Shown one piece after another: positions 10,556-22,499 of a stretch of DNA of 64,000 nt (positions within the stretch are counted from its first letter, which is position 1; each line of letters starts with the position of its first letter). The position numbers were made by a program, and so were the translations under genes. Where the stretch lies: contig OX578142.1 in assembly GCA_951213105.1 (NCBI GenBank), positions 123,554,231 to 123,618,230 on the forward strand, given 5' to 3'. The DNA comes from Amaurobius ferox (lineage: Eukaryota; Arthropoda; Arachnida; Araneae; Amaurobiidae). The notes below the pieces were generated by a model. That model had not been told where the DNA came from. It ran no database searches and saw only the letters and a list, made by a program, of their open reading frames with translations.

Positions 10556-11887
10556 TAGGCTGAAAAGTAATGCACACATGCTTGTAGAGCGCGAACAAAA
10601 TGGCCTTCAGAAGCGCGCCAGGTGGCATGTGGAAGTAACATTCCCCCTCAATACGCATGCGCAGGTTTGAGGTCGTTGCGTTCATCCAGTGTATTTCGAG
10701 AAGCGGAAGTATGGAGACTTGTTCTGGTGCTATGTCAACGCGAGTTAAACAGCGTGCTATTATCGAATTTTTAACTGCTGAAAAAGTGACTCCTACTGAG
10801 ATTCATCTTCGTTTAAAGGCTGTTTATGCTGTTGATAGGTCTACTGTAAATCGATGGGTAATACAATTTCGTGGTTGCGAGCCAGGAAAAGCCATAATTG
10901 TTGATGAAACACGCAGCGGACGTCCGATCACTGTCACAGACGATAAAAATAGCAAACTCGCCGACGATTTGATTCAAAATGACCGGCGAATCACTCAAAA
11001 GCGTATTGCAAACCATATTGGAATATCCAAGGAACGTGTCGGCTTCATTATTGAACAATTGGGATACCGTAAAATCTGTGCACGATGGGTACCACGCCGT
11101 CTCACAGACGAGAACAAACAACGTCGATTGGAATGCTGCGAGCAACTTTTGCAGCGCTACCATGACGGAGGAGATCACTTTCTTTTGAATATTGTGACGG
11201 GGGACGAGTCATGGGTCCATCATTACGACCCGGAAGAGAAATGACAGAGCGCTGAATATCGACATCCGTCTTCTCCTCAGGCGAAAAAGTTCAAAACACA
11301 ACCATCCGCAAAAAAAAAAACTTCTTTTGACTGGGTTTTGGTATGCTCACCGAATTTATGTGACCGATTTTCTGGAACGAGGGGTAACGATAAATTCTTC
11401 TCAGTATATACAGACTCTAAAACACATCCGACGTCTTGTTTGTCGTGCTAGAGGCAGTCTGGCGCCAATAATCTTGCAACATGACAACGCTCGTCCACAC
11501 ACCTCGCGGGCAACTGGAGAGGCTCTGCGAAACCTGGAGTTTGAACCGATTCCACACCCTCCTTATTCCCCCGATCTTGCGCCTTGAGATGTTTATTTTT
11601 TCCTCTACTCAAGAGAGACCTCAAGGGTAATCATTACACCTCGGACGATGAGGTGAAGGCAGCTGTCAAGTCCTGGATTCGAGAAAAGTCGGAAGAATTT
11701 TTCAGTGACGGAATGAAAAAACTTGTTACACGTTGGGAGGAATGTGTTAGCCTTAACGGTGACTATGTTGAAAAATAAATATATGATTTTGAAACTTAAG
11801 AATTGTAATTTAATGTATTTTTTGCCCGATCTTGCTATTTGTTTTTGTTCGCGCTCTACCAGCATGTGTGCATTACTTTTCAACCTA
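10556..11887 (+). mobile_element. Full-length mariner element, dead
   Basis: TA at 10556-10557 and 11886-11887 flanks a 1328 bp element. Its TIRs read ggctgaaaagtaatgcacac on the left and, reverse-complemented, ggttgaaaagtaatgcacac on the right, and remain similar for about 40 bp through 'tagagcgcgaacaaaa'. Size, TA target and ends are typical of mariner. The transposase inside is disrupted, so this copy could move only with transposase supplied from elsewhere. Confidence 0.92.
10711..11778 (+). pseudogene. Mariner (DD34D) transposase pseudogene
   Basis: Family role: cut-and-paste transposition at TA sites. The likely start is the ATG at 10711 (METCSGAMSTRVKQRAIIEF). It is followed by a helix-turn-helix region (VDRSTVNRWVIQFR, GRPIT), a second helix-turn-helix (ITQKRIANHIGISKERV), the linker motif WVPRRLT and the first catalytic Asp in VTGDESWVHHYDPE. 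A stop replaces the codon after PEEK at 11242-11244, and the A-run near 11310 shifts the frame. The second Asp lies in LQHDNARPHTS, and the third region reads SPDLAP-stop-D, giving 34 residues between the two acidic positions as in mariner, with a TGA in the spacer at 11585-11587. A further shift precedes LLKRDLKG and the ending VSLNGDYVEK, near 11778. Confidence 0.92.
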
Positions 11888-12000
11888 CCTAATAGTTTTA
11901 AATATTTAGGTCTAAGTTCTCCAGAATGTATTAAAAAATATATTCACTGCCAATTACTCCAGCTCGGACAGCAGTAAATTATTAGTATACTTACTAATTT

Positions 12001-12335
12001 GAACGTTTGCTAAACACCCTCTAAACTGTAGAATATTAAAAAAGTTGTTACTTTATGTGAAAATGCGGGAAATTGTCATTATGGACACATAGTTAGCTCT
12101 TCGAACGTAAGTAGTCAACGTAATTTAAAACTTTTATGTTTTAATCAGTAGCACAAGACAAAAAAAAAAAAAAAATTATAACGTTTATCTCTCTGAACTG
12201 TAGATTATTTGAAAATGTGCTACTATCTGTTACATGGGTGAAATTGTCAATATGCATATATATTTAATTCTTCGAAAGTAGATAACGCAATTTAAAAATT
12301 TAATGTTTTAGTCAGTAGTATAAGACAAAACATGA
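12001..12335 (+). repeat. Tandem duplication, period about 178 bp
   Basis: Copies start at 'aacgtttgctaaacaccctc' (12001) and 'aacgtttatctctctgaact' (12179). Both contain a gaaattgtcaatatg-like phrase, 'ttcgaa.gta' and 'tgttttaatcagtagcacaa'. An A-run separates them. Confidence 0.75.
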
Positions 12336-13640
12336 GATTATCAGCATAATTTTGAAATATTAAATTAACAGTAAAAAGTAATATTTCAACTAATCAAACT
12401 AAAGAACCGAAGTGAAATTCTTGAGGCTAAATTTCTGCTTAGTTAGTTTTGTTATTTGTAATTTTCAGGTTTTTATATGTTTAAATGCAATAAGAGTTGA
12501 AATTGAAATTCATTTGCAAGTCTTTGGTTCAACTAATATTACTTTTATCTAAATACCAAAACTAGCATGTAGGTTTGGTATCTCTTAAACAAATTCAGAT
12601 ATTCAAATTGAATTTGGTGCGTTTATTAATAAGTAAGCAGTAAAATATGACTTCTCTTCAACGCGATCAAATTACACAAAAACTCAAGTTATACGACCAA
12701 TAAAAACAAATTATAAGAATAATTGTAACAAGTTATGTTTAAAAATTGTTAAGTAGTGTTTTCTGTAGGAACGAATAGCGTCATTTATAAAAGGCAAATT
12801 CAATCAAATTTCGAGATAATTCATTGATTTAAGGTAAAATGCAAAAAATCCTAAACTTGGATAATCTTTGTGACAAGAGTATCATTCAATATGTATTTAC
12901 TAGCAAAAATAGATTGGCACCGCATAGGTTAAGAGTTAATGCAAAACATTATCGACATATTTCAACTTTTATTTTCTGTACAGTGGATATATTTTGAAAA
13001 AGATGCGATTAAGATTAAATTAGTCTAGAGATTACTAAATTGCCAATTATTTCAATTGGCCATTCTAAAAAGCATACTGATATTTTGTGAAATTGGATTT
13101 AAGACCAAATTTTGATATTGTTTAAGTACAAAAGTAAATTTTATGGGACTCATTTTGTAACACTGTTTTTAAATATTCTAGAATACTATATTTACAAAGT
13201 TATTTATACAACATAGCTGTACATACATATAAGCTGCAACAGGAACTAATTTATGGCCATAAACTCAAAATATACTACCTACGACTTGCAGTTATACTGC
13301 ATCGCATCCTGGCATTTCAGAACTGTAATTGTTCAAAATTTGGTTAACTATTACCAATATAACTACGTTCTCTAAAAAATAACTGATCGCAGAAAAACAA
13401 AAAATATGTTTAGATATTGAGATATATTTTGAATGGTTTTTCACCAGTAGAAAGTATATATTTAAGGAAAACTGTGAACTTTTAATGGATCAACCTTTAT
13501 TTCGATATCAGAATAAACTTTGTGTTTCAAATACTCGCAGGAGACTGGATGGTACACAATCATTAACAATAAATTTATAAAGAAGCCGTTATATGGTAAC
13601 AAATTGTATGTAAACTTTATTCTGGGCGGAAATATTAAGC
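12336..13640. other. Unassigned AT-rich DNA
   Basis: No reading frame or repeat partner recognised. Confidence 0.3.
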
Positions 13641-13666
13641 ATTTTTATTCCAAGGGTGAATTTATA

Positions 13667-14161
13667 TCATAAGTTCTCAATCTTGTTCAAATCAAAAGAT
13701 TTCACTGGCCTGTTTATTCCCTGAGTGCCTTCGTTTTTAAAAAATTCATCAACCATGTTTGCTAGATGTACACGCGCATTAAAAGTTAATCCACATAAAC
13801 CTCTAAAAAGCCTTACGTAGGATTCTAAGACTTCATCTCGATATTTCTGGCCAGACACAGATTTTCTCTCGAACGCGTGCAAGGAAAACGTCCGTTGATC
13901 ATTATGACTCCCTATATCATGAGATCTAAACCTCTGTAACAGACCTATTACTTAATATTGGTGGGAAGATTTCGAGTTCTTGGCTTTCTTCAGATGTAAA
14001 CACGTTTAGAATCTGAGGTTAAACTGAGCCTCGACTAATCACTGAAGGAACATAGGCATTGTTGTTGACTCCAGCTCCGATATTCCCTGTGCCAATTCAG
14101 GCGGGCTCTCTTATGTTGTGAAGCCTGTGAAACACATATCATTGGTTTTCTGGAATAAATA
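13667..14161 (-). pseudogene. Tc1 transposase pseudogene, C-terminal half
   Basis: On the minus strand from 14161: a frame with SQASQHKRARLNWHREYRSW, then CSFSD-stop-SRLSLTSDS where the usual FSDESRF holds the first catalytic Asp, then RVYI-stop-RKPRTRN, LMIWGVIMINGRFPLH, SGQKYRDEVLE, NARVHLANMVDEFF and SFDLNKIENL, which corresponds to the SPDLNPIE box of Tc1. The Asp before NARVH and the Pro of SPD are lost. The N-terminal half is at 16155-16460, and the TA-flanked element at 14162-16154 lies between them. That gives one Tc1 gene split by an insertion. Confidence 0.88.
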
Positions 14162-14349
14162 TACAGGGTGGTCATAAAAAAACTTCCTTGATATATGAAC
14201 CCCTAGCGGCTTATCCGCTCAACCAATCAAAAGGAAATTTCAGATATTGTTATTTGAAGGTATGCGCTCGAGATTGTGATGATTTCAAACAATAGAGCTC
14301 TCACGGTTGCGGTTACAGTGAAAAAATTTCGAAATTTTCGAATGGCAAC

Positions 14350-14664
14350 ACTCACTTTTCCTGGGGCGCGGTAGCCCATTGGTTAGCGCGCTGGAGTTGC
14401 ACTCGGTAGGCCCGGGTTCGATTCCAGCCGCTGCCAAAACTGCCGCCGTGTTCACGCGGAGTACGATCACGTTAAACATGTGGGTCCGTAAGTCCTTCCG
14501 AGAGGTTGGTGGTAGGGGAAGGAGGGTACGGTCCCTGTGGATGCCTCCCCCACTGGGTTCCGGTCTAAATTGGGTGGCACTTCCCGACCGTCCAAACAGT
14601 TACCTTACACCTTTCTGGTAGGTCGGACGGTCTGGGTCTCATCAACAACAACTCACTTTTCCTG
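14350..14664 (+). mobile_element. tRNA-derived SINE with 14 bp target duplication
   Basis: actcacttttcctg stands at 14350-14363 and 14651-14664. The body begins gggcgcggtagcccattggt with an A box (tagcccattgg), then a B box (ggttcgattcc) within a tRNA-like head of about 75 bp. The body carries 'gtgggtccgtaagtccttcc' and a 3' end 'ggtcggacggtctgggtctc' with a (CAA)n-type tail. Relatives: the composite at 36154-36534, fragments at 38949-38995 and 54432-54605. It interrupts the left TIR of the surrounding DD41D element. Confidence 0.93.
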
Positions 14665-14943
14665 AGCAAATTAATCAGCGCATTGAAAAACCATAAATGG
14701 CGTTGGAACGATACATGTAAGACGAAAATAGGCGGCGTAGAACATTTGCAAAGAAGATCATTGTAAAGGACCAATGACAACACAGAGAGGAGGTGAATTG
14801 ACGCACTTTGCATAATTCACAGGGATAGACAGTAGAAGTACCAATCACAGAACACCATGTGCAAAGCATTGCTTGTGGGAAACCTTTAATAAGCAGTGTG
14901 GAAAGATTGTTTCTTCAATCAGGTGTTCGAACGTTCTAACAAG

Positions 14944-15803
14944 ATGGCACTTACAAGGTCCGAACGACCATCTGTTCCTGTTGAAGTTGTTGCGGTAGTG
15001 CATAGTACGTTTACTGCAGGTCCATAGCGCACTGCAAGAAGTGTTGCCAGCAATTTGGATGTACCGAAAATCACAGTCCTCAAGCTTCTGCGCTCTGTTT
15101 TGCGGATGTTTCCTTATCGATTCCAGCGTGTCGACTTTGCGAATTTTTCCTCATCAGATATGATGAAGATAGCAGGTGGCCGCTGCGGATATTATGGACG
15201 GATGAAGCACATTTCTCCTTAACTGGAAGCGTAAACTCCAAAAACTGCGTTCACTGAGCTGACGAAAATTCTCACGATGTGGCACCAGTGCCTTTACACG
15301 AAGCTAAAGTGACTGTGTGGTGCAGCATCGCAAGCACATTCGTTCTCCGTCCGTACTTCTTCGAAGAGGTCACTTCCAATGGTATGTAAACGTGCTCCAT
15401 CACAGGTCCTCGGTATAAAACAGTGTTGCAGAATTACGTAATTCCAGAATTGCAGCAGCGAAATGTCGTTAATGATATTGTATGGATGCAGGATGGTGCT
15501 CCTCCACACGTTGCTGCCTGTGTTCGACAAGTGCTGCAACAGAACTTTGGTGATAGAGTCATCTCCCGTAACTTTACAGTTTCGTGGCCACCGCGATCCC
15601 CCGACCTCCCTCCAATGGATTTCTGATTATGGGGTTATCTGAAATCTAAGGTGTACACATCAAATCCACAAGATTTGTCAGAATTGAAAGATGCCATAAA
15701 ACGTGAAGTTATACAGATTCCTCCTGCGATGCCACTGTTCGCCATTGTTGTCAACAATCTCCCGCATGCAATGAGTTATCGTCTGCACGTTGAAAACGTG
15801 TAA
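14944..15803 (+). pseudogene. DD41D-type transposase pseudogene
   Basis: Role in the family: TA-specific cut-and-paste transposition. The start at 14944 gives MALTRSERPSVPVEVVAVVH. After a stop and frame change come a YDEDSRWPLRILWTDEAHF block (first Asp), KVTVWCSIAS, FVLRPYFFE, ITGPRYKTVL, DIVWMQDGAPPHVAACV (second Asp), RSPDLPPMDF and LWGYLKSKV. Counting from the MQD Asp to the Asp of MDF gives 41 intervening residues, i.e. DD41D rather than DD34E. Frame changes occur near 15135 and 15240, stop codons near 14985 and 15390, and TGA replaces Trp right after MDF at 15625. The reading ends HVENV near 15803. Confidence 0.88.
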
Positions 15804-15825
15804 GTCCGATAAAAGTTGTTTTCCC

Positions 15826-16152
15826 TCTCCTCTCTTGTGTTGTCATTGGTCCTTTACAATGCTCTTCTTTGCAAATGTTTTGCGCCGCCAATTTTCGCCA
15901 TACGTCTATCGTTCCAACGCCATTTATGGTTTTTCAATGAGCTGACCAATGTGCGCAGGAAAAAAGTGGGTGTTGCTATTCGAAATTTTCGAAATTTTTT
16001 CACTGTAACCGTGAGAGCTCTATTGTTTGAAATCATCACAATCTCGAGCGCATACATTCAAATAACAGTATCTGAAATTTCCTTTCGATTGATTGAGCGG
16101 ATAGGCCGCTAGGGGTTCATATATCAGCAAAGTTTTTTTTATGACCACCCTG
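15826..16152 (-). repeat. Right TIR of the DD41D element
   Basis: It is the reverse complement of 14164-14349 plus 14665-14792. It lacks the SINE present in the left arm, which proves the SINE arrived later. Confidence 0.9.
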
Positions 16153-16154
16153 TA

Positions 16155-16460
16155 TTTCTTATTCAGCCTTATGTATGCAGTTTAACGCGATACTATAGTT
16201 CCAGTGCAGGCTGCAAGATCTAGACTCAGCTACCTAGCAGTCGACTCCCTATTGCGATGGGCAGTTACGGACAAATATCGATCTTGAGAAGCAATTATTA
16301 TTCTTTTACAGACTTATCTAGGCTTCCTAGCAACAGTTTCAGAGTCTTGAAATTGTTTTCCTAGAGCAAAGACTGTCTGTGGTGAAACATTTAGCCATCT
16401 TGTAATGTCCATCAATATCTGCTCAGCCTCTAAACAGCCGACAGCACTCCACCTTCAAAA
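16155..16460 (-). pseudogene. Tc1 transposase pseudogene, N-terminal half
   Basis: On the minus strand one frame runs GCLEAEQILMDITRWLNVSP, QTVFALGKQFQDSETVARKP, SQDRYLSVTAHRNRESTAR, LSLDLAACTGTIVSR and AYIRLNKK before meeting the TA of the insertion. Three in-frame stops interrupt it and no frameshift is needed. This is the paired helix-turn-helix DNA-binding region of Tc1 transposases. It continues across the inserted element into 13667-14161. Confidence 0.88.
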
Positions 16461-16840
16461 TTCCTACAAATGATACTTCCGAGTCACAAAAATATGTTTT
16501 GAGTCCTTACACACCGAAATGAAATCCTGAATTTCATACCTTGGCGGTTAACGGGCGCACTGCCAGTGGAAATTAATCTGTCCGTCCGGAATTGCAGAAG
16601 TTTGCAGAGAAATAAATTTCGTGCACAGCGATTGATCCGCCTTTCGATGGCGTAACGTCATTATTTGCATATTAGAACCAGTTTGAGCAAATTGAATTGG
16701 ATAATTATAATTAGGTTTAAATTTTGCTCATTTTTCTGAAAAATCAGATTGGTAGTAAATTTCATGAAACATCATTATTTTTATGTATCTAAAGATACTT
16801 CTGGACACCAATGTATATATTTCAAGGGGATTGAAATAAA
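16461..16840. other. Unassigned DNA, possibly the Tc1 5' flank
   Basis: No motif recognised; a TIR for the Tc1 element should lie here or near 13600 but I could not identify one. Confidence 0.3.
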
Positions 16841-17340
16841 ATTTTGAATCGGAAGTGACATTTACAGAGTTGAATGCTGAAATTCTTAGTGGGTCTCTCA
16901 CCTCCCTCAGAAATGTGATGCTGAATCCATATAATGGCTATATCCTCTAATGGCTATTGAGCTTAAATAAGTTATTATGTAAGCTCTATAGCCATTTTTT
17001 AAAAATAGATGTTTTAGTGATAATTTTTTATTCAGAAGTAGAAAAGAAACCTGAATTGAAAAATACTTAATGAACCATCATCCCCCCTCCAGACTTTGAT
17101 CCTGAATCTATAAGTTGTCATGTAAGTTCTATCTATAGCCAAACTTGAGAAATAGATGTTCAAGTAAAATGAAAAGTTTTGAATCAAAAACTGAAAAAAA
17201 TACCGGAAGTGAAAATCCTTAGTGAATCCCATCTCCTCCCGAATTTGATTGAATCCATATCAGTCATTATCTAAGCTTTATCTATAGCAAATTCTGAAAC
17301 ATAGATATTCCGCTATATCTATAGTAGATCCTGAAAAATA
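16841..17340 (+). repeat. Degenerate tandem repeat of about 140 bp, copy 1 (partner 47090-47950)
   Basis: Units repeat the order 'ggaagtgaaaatccttagtg' - 'ccc.cct.c.gaatttgat' - 'tgaatccatatcagtcatta' - 'ctatctatagcaaattctga' - 'aaatagatgttc'. The same units form the array at 47090-47950 in the same orientation. No coding content. Confidence 0.7.
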
Positions 17341-17611
17341 TATATTTTAAGGACAAAATACTAGTAAAAATAGTAGTATGGTAAATTATTTACCCCCAAT
17401 CATTAAAATACTGTTGAAAAACAATTTTCTATGATATTTTTACAAAATAACTACACATTTTGAAGAATAGAATCTTCTCAGGTTACCCACCATAAACTTA
17501 TTAACTTGCCCCATATTGATTCCTCTTCCATTACATCTTGGACGCGTTTAAGCACCGCTTTTCTCAGCCAGTAACAAACCTCTTGGGTCCAGGTGCGAGG
17601 AAACAAAGCGG

Positions 17612-18015
17612 TCATGAAATCCACAATTCACAACCAATGGCGCCCAGTCTCCATCGCGAGAGAAAGGAAAAGGACGAAAAAGCTCTTCGATTTGACTTTT
17701 CTTTTGCAGATCTCGTGCTAATAAAGAAAGGCGCCCAGACTTTTATGCGACCATTTCTGCTACTCAAAATTAGATTAAGGATTTTCACAACAGTCAACAT
17801 TAGTCGAAGCAGGTGAAAGAAAAAGGGTGTTAGTCCCCACCCAGTCCAAATATAGTTTCGACATCACTTCGATAAATACTGGACAGGCGGGGAGGGTGTG
17901 ACGAGAAGGGGGACAAAGGAAACCCCTCTATCAATAAATTGAGAAGACATAAAAAGATATTTTTTATGGACACGCTGATCTTTCTTTTATTCGAACTTCT
18001 TTTGAGTACGAAGAT
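17612..18015 (+). repeat. Dispersed repeat, copy 2 (partner at 4285-4690)
   Basis: Collinear with 4285-4690 over its whole length. The open frame of about 90 codons here is interrupted in the other copy, so it is not conserved as protein. Confidence 0.6.
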
Positions 18016-18535
18016 TTCTCGGATACAATTTTCTGCTTATGCATTCTGGCAGGACTTTAAGTTGTAGTAAAAAAAAGTTTGGAGAAAAATTCCTAAATAT
18101 TATTTTCAAACACGAAATTAGTTTTTAATATATTTTGCAGAGCATTTATATTCGAATTTTTTGCTGAAACCAAAATCTAATGTGAACGGTCCATAACTTT
18201 TCCTACAGATTCAAATTTATTTGATAATTTATAATTCATTAAATTGAGCCTAATTGTGCGAACTGACACTTCTTTGAAATAATACCATTACAATACCATA
18301 ATAGAATTAATAATACCATAAAATAAAATTAGTAATACCATAATAAAATTAATAATACTATTATACCATTTTACAGATTCTAGACATTTTACATCAATTC
18401 GTTGTCAGCACCTCAAAATAAAAAATATTAAATATCTTAATTATCCAAAAGACTTAAATACCAGACAGACCTAGAGTAAGGGGTTAGTCTTACTCGTCCA
18501 AAATTACGCATAAATCAAGCATTTAATAATTTAGG
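18016..18535. other. Unassigned AT-rich DNA
   Basis: Contains a short 'aataccataataaaattaat' microrepeat at about 18280-18370 and nothing else recognised. Confidence 0.3.
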
Positions 18536-18990
18536 CATGATCTCAGATTTTGACGATTTTTGCGGGTCATTTTGTAAAAAATGACCTGCTTTTTTTTCGA
18601 ATCATACGAAAATCTAATCAGCACCAAGGTAACCTACAAGTGACTTAAATATCAAACTTTAAGAAATTGCATCAATTAGTGTTTAAACTACAATGATAAT
18701 TGTCAGAATATCTTTAAAATTTCAGAAAAATATCTCAATGGTTCATTCCAGAGTAATGTGGTTTATCTTATTCATTTTATCATAAAAAATTATGTATGAA
18801 ACAAACATTTCTTAATACTTTTAAGCATACTTTATCCTTTTTTTTTCAAATTTCGACGATTTTTGCCGAATATTTTGAATTTCGGTTTTATTTTTCCGAA
18901 TCATACCGAAATACAATCAGCATTAGGCTAAACCGCAAGAGACTTATCTACCATATTTTCGGAAATTTCGTAGAATAGTTTTGAGATAGA
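18536..18990 (+). repeat. Two direct copies of a 'gacgatttttgc' repeat (inverted partners 26700-27010)
   Basis: Copies at about 18545-18720 and 18845-18990 share 'cgacgatttttgc', 'cgaatcata.cgaaaat/ac' and 'aatcagca'. In reverse complement, 26700-27010 carries two more copies with 'ttttgatgatttttgtgg' and 'ctattcagcaccagggtaac'. Non-coding, function unknown. Confidence 0.6.
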
Positions 18991-19204
18991 GTGAATACGT
19001 ACATTGCACAAATACACAAATAGAGGTCTAAAGCACGTTTTATTTAAATATTGAGTTACCCACATGTTATTTGTGTACGATCTATTTTCTGGGTGATAAT
19101 CGTAGTTAGACATAAATATAAATAACATAAATCCCCATTGGAGAACATACACAAATTAACCTTTCACAATCAGATTTGAACAAAATTAATGAAGTGAAAA
19201 AATT

Positions 19205-19618
19205 GGACTTTATTAAACTTTATTTAGGTGAAAATAGGTCTAAAACACAAGCGAGACCAATCCACCAATCACAACGGCTCTTTATTAAACACTAAGTGGA
19301 AAATGGATCTAAAACAAAATTGAGACCAATCGACCAATCAGAACGGACCTTTATTACGCACTAAGTGGAAAATGGTCTAAAACAAAAGTAAGACCAATCG
19401 ATCAGAACGGGCCTTAATTAAACACTAATGTGAAAATTGGTCTAAAACAGAAGTGAAACCAATTCACCAAACAAAACGGACCTTTATTAAACACTAAGTG
19501 AAAAATGGTTTTAGATTACAAGTGAGACCAATCCACTTATCAGAACGGACCATAATTAAACACAGAGTGGAAAATGAATCTAAAAGACAAGTGAAACAAA
19601 TCCACCAATCAGAACACA
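19205..19618 (+). repeat. Tandem repeat of about 68 bp, six copies
   Basis: Units start near 19239, 19308, 19376, 19441, 19508 and 19579 at 'tctaaaac'. They contain 'gagaccaatccaccaatcag', 'aacggacctttattaaacac' and 'taagtggaaaatgg'. Copies differ by substitutions and small indels. Confidence 0.9.
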
Positions 19619-19749
19619 AAATGCTCAGTTTAATATCATTTTTTTTAAATCCGATTTTTATGCTACATGACTCTTATTCGAGGTTGTGTCTAATAACAAT
19701 TTAACATGTAATTGTAGATGTAATTGACAATTGCATTTCTTAATTAACA

Positions 19750-21010
19750 CTTTACAACAAAGTTGAAAAGTGTTTATGACTTTGTTCATTCTGTCTGTCT
19801 GTCCATTAGCACGATAACTGCCGTAAAAATGACTTAATCAAAATGAAATTTTAGTATGTTGTTCAGACGGTTTGTAGGACCTATGGGAATATAAATGAAT
19901 AATATCACCCAATTAGTTTTGGATTGAACCCGGGTTGAAAAAATGAAATACATTGAGCCCTATGGGACCTAATTTTTCAAGCATTTTTTAAGCGGATTTA
20001 AAATTCACAAATTGCTTCGAAAATTTTAGGTAATAGTCAAATTGTTCCATAAAATATATAAAAAAAAATCAGCGAAATATATTCAGTAGTTTTTTAAATA
20101 AAAATTAAAATAATCATTACACATCTTACATGAAACGATCACGTGACCATGATATGAAACGATCACATGACCCACTTCAAAATGATATATGGCATCCATC
20201 TTGTTTCAAAATCGTGATTTTTTAAGGTTCTTTTTAATTCATATTGAGTATTGTATCCGTCCTAAAACTACTTTATTTTTGCTTAAATTCTGTGCATCTA
20301 CATACTAAAACAACACAATGTCAATATATTTGAGTTTAAATTCTCATTCAAATTTGATTATTTCTACAACTAAGCCTATTTTTCACCTATGTAAAATGTA
20401 AACAGCAAAATATGTAGAATGAGTTGTATTAGAATTACAGTATTTCTTTAACACAAAATAATTCAGTGCATGGAGTCTGCATGGCTGATATGAATGAAAT
20501 ATTAATTGATTTTATAAACAGAAGGACGATTTTTTTCGATGAAGTTTTAAGCATAAAGTTTATGAATTGTAGCTCCATGGTCTTAATTTTTAAATAAAAT
20601 AAATTATTATAGTATTGTGATGAATGAAATGGAGAAAGTTATGAATGAAATCTGCTTTTATAGAGATCCAGGCGTGTTATTTTTTCTATGACGTCATTTG
20701 AATTTATTTCAGTTGTTTTCGATGAAGTTTTCAAATATAATAAATTATCGTAGTATTATGATAGTTTTAAAAATATTACCGTGGAATGTATTGCATTTTA
20801 GAGATATTTAAACCAGGCAATTTATATTTCAATGCCGTCATTTGAATGAAGATCATTTTTTTCAATGAAGGTTTAAGTTTTCAAATATAATAAATCAATG
20901 TCGTATTGTGATAAGTTTTAAAATATTACCGAGAAATGTATTGCATTTTCGGCTTTTTTAAATAAAATTGAATTGAAGTTGGAAAGTGTTTCATAATCAA
21001 TGCTTTAAGC
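19750..21010 (+). repeat. 1.3 kb dispersed repeat family A, copy 1
   Basis: Starts with 'agttgaaaagtgtttatgac' and 'tctgtctgtctgtcc', passes 'ttggattgaacccgggttga' and 'tttttaatt.atatt.agt', then three degenerate units of about 130 bp around 'atgacgtcatttgaat' and 'gatgaagttttaag'. It ends 'aagtgtttcataatcaatgc'. Further copies: 49955-51190 (inverted) and 52715-53995 (direct). No protein. The direct 'gttgaaaagtgttt' phrase at both ends is notable but not a TIR. Confidence 0.8.
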
Positions 21011-21241
21011 ATGATTTTGATCTTTCTTGTTTTTATTTCAAATAATTAAAGTAGATAATTGCAAAGAGTAATTTTGTTTGGCCATTACACTTCCGTAGCT
21101 GTTAATTGACATTACATTTAATTAATTGCGATTGTTAAAAGGTTCAGCTTTTAATAATGTTTTAAAATTTTAATGCATTGAAAGCATGAATGCTTAAGGA
21201 AATATAAAATAAAACAAAACAAAACAGAAAAACACTAGAAA

Positions 21242-21243
<2 letters not shown>

Positions 21244-21276
<33 letters not shown>
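21244..21276. repeat. (TG)n microsatellite
   Basis: Pure TG dinucleotides. Confidence 0.95.
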
Positions 21277-21279
<3 letters not shown>

Positions 21280-22490
21280 ACCTTCTTTACATCTCTAAAA
21301 AGTCTGTTCAGAAGAAATGGTTGGAACACGTGGGCGAGCATTGAATGACCCTATGTATTCGAATGGCGTTAAAGCATTAAGGCGTGGGATTAAGAAATCT
21401 GAGCAAAAATTGAATAGCAACTATAATAAACTATTAAAATTCATTGAATACTTGTTAGTTGTAGTTATAATTATATGCATTTAATTGCAAGTGATTGCAA
21501 GTAATTGCAGATAAGATATCTACATATTTTTAGAATGTATCAATATAAACCAACCATTTTTTCATTGTCTGTATATTTGTGTGCTGCTTGCCTGTCAGGA
21601 AGGATATCTATCGAACTAATTGAGAAAATCGCATGGAATTTAGTACCATTATTTCACTTAATAAACATAAGAGGTTTGAATTTCGGAGTTAGCTTATCCG
21701 TCGAAGACCCTTAATTCTCTGAATATATTTACAAAAATCGAAAAAAAAAAACAGTTTAGAAAGATAATTATGTTAAAGTACGTCAGGAAATACTTTTACA
21801 TGTATTTTTGTATTTAATCGCGAATTCAATTATTCATAGGGCGCTAACGATTACCTCTCTCGATATATAAAATGCCTAAGTACTGGATTGTCCCGTTCTG
21901 ACTATGTCCTGTACGTGGGTATAATTAGTTACTGTATTTGGACTTATAAGTTACCTAAAGTGCCCAATATCTATTTACATGGTGTTAATTCATTTCCAAA
22001 ATCAGTGTTCTGTGGATCTTGCACAACATTAATTCGCTGTGAAAGAAGGAAAGTCATTGCATTAAGTAGAGAAGGCCATTCACTGACCACATTGGATATA
22101 TAATATAAAATCATAAATATAAGCATGTTTCATGATTTTCTGCTGCCATTTCACTTATAAGAAATTTCATCCACAATCGTAAAAAAATGAGCTAAGCCTA
22201 ATTCTAATTATTTTAAATCTAATAAAGTATATTTTAAATATATAAAGTATATAAATGAAATGAAAATTACTAAATTAAATTGGCATTTCAAGTACTTCCG
22301 AAGCTTCATTTCAAGATATAAAGCTAAATTAAATTACAAGAGCACTTTACCTGGGGCAGATGGAGGTTATATTTCCTCGAATTTGATATAATAACTCAGA
22401 AATATGCTTATTAAATTGATTGCAAAATATATCATACTAATATTCAAGCCTGTTACAGACAGTCTTAAAAATGAACACTCTCAAAAATTA
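21277..22490. other. Unassigned AT-rich DNA
   Basis: Short open frames near 21505 and 21888 have no recognisable motif. No repeat partner found. Confidence 0.3.
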
Positions 22491-22499
22491 AGTTGCAAC

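Larger units (their letters stand above)
14162..16154 (+). mobile_element. DD41D-type Tc1/mariner element with about 330 bp TIRs
   Basis: TA duplications at 14162-14163 and 16153-16154 flank ends reading CAGGGTGGTCATAAAAAAAC and, from the right, CAGGGTGGTCATAAAAAAAA. The inverted repeat continues for about 328 bp: left arm 14164-14792 once the SINE is removed, right arm 15826-16152. Shared strings include gaggaccaatgacaacaca-type phrases and 'atagagctctcacggtt'. The element sits inside a Tc1 gene and itself carries a SINE, so its activity falls between those two events. Confidence 0.92.

Noticed and set aside
19205..19618. CRISPR-like array of regular repeats
   Set aside because: Units of about 68 bp are contiguous and degenerate with no unique spacers, in a eukaryotic setting.
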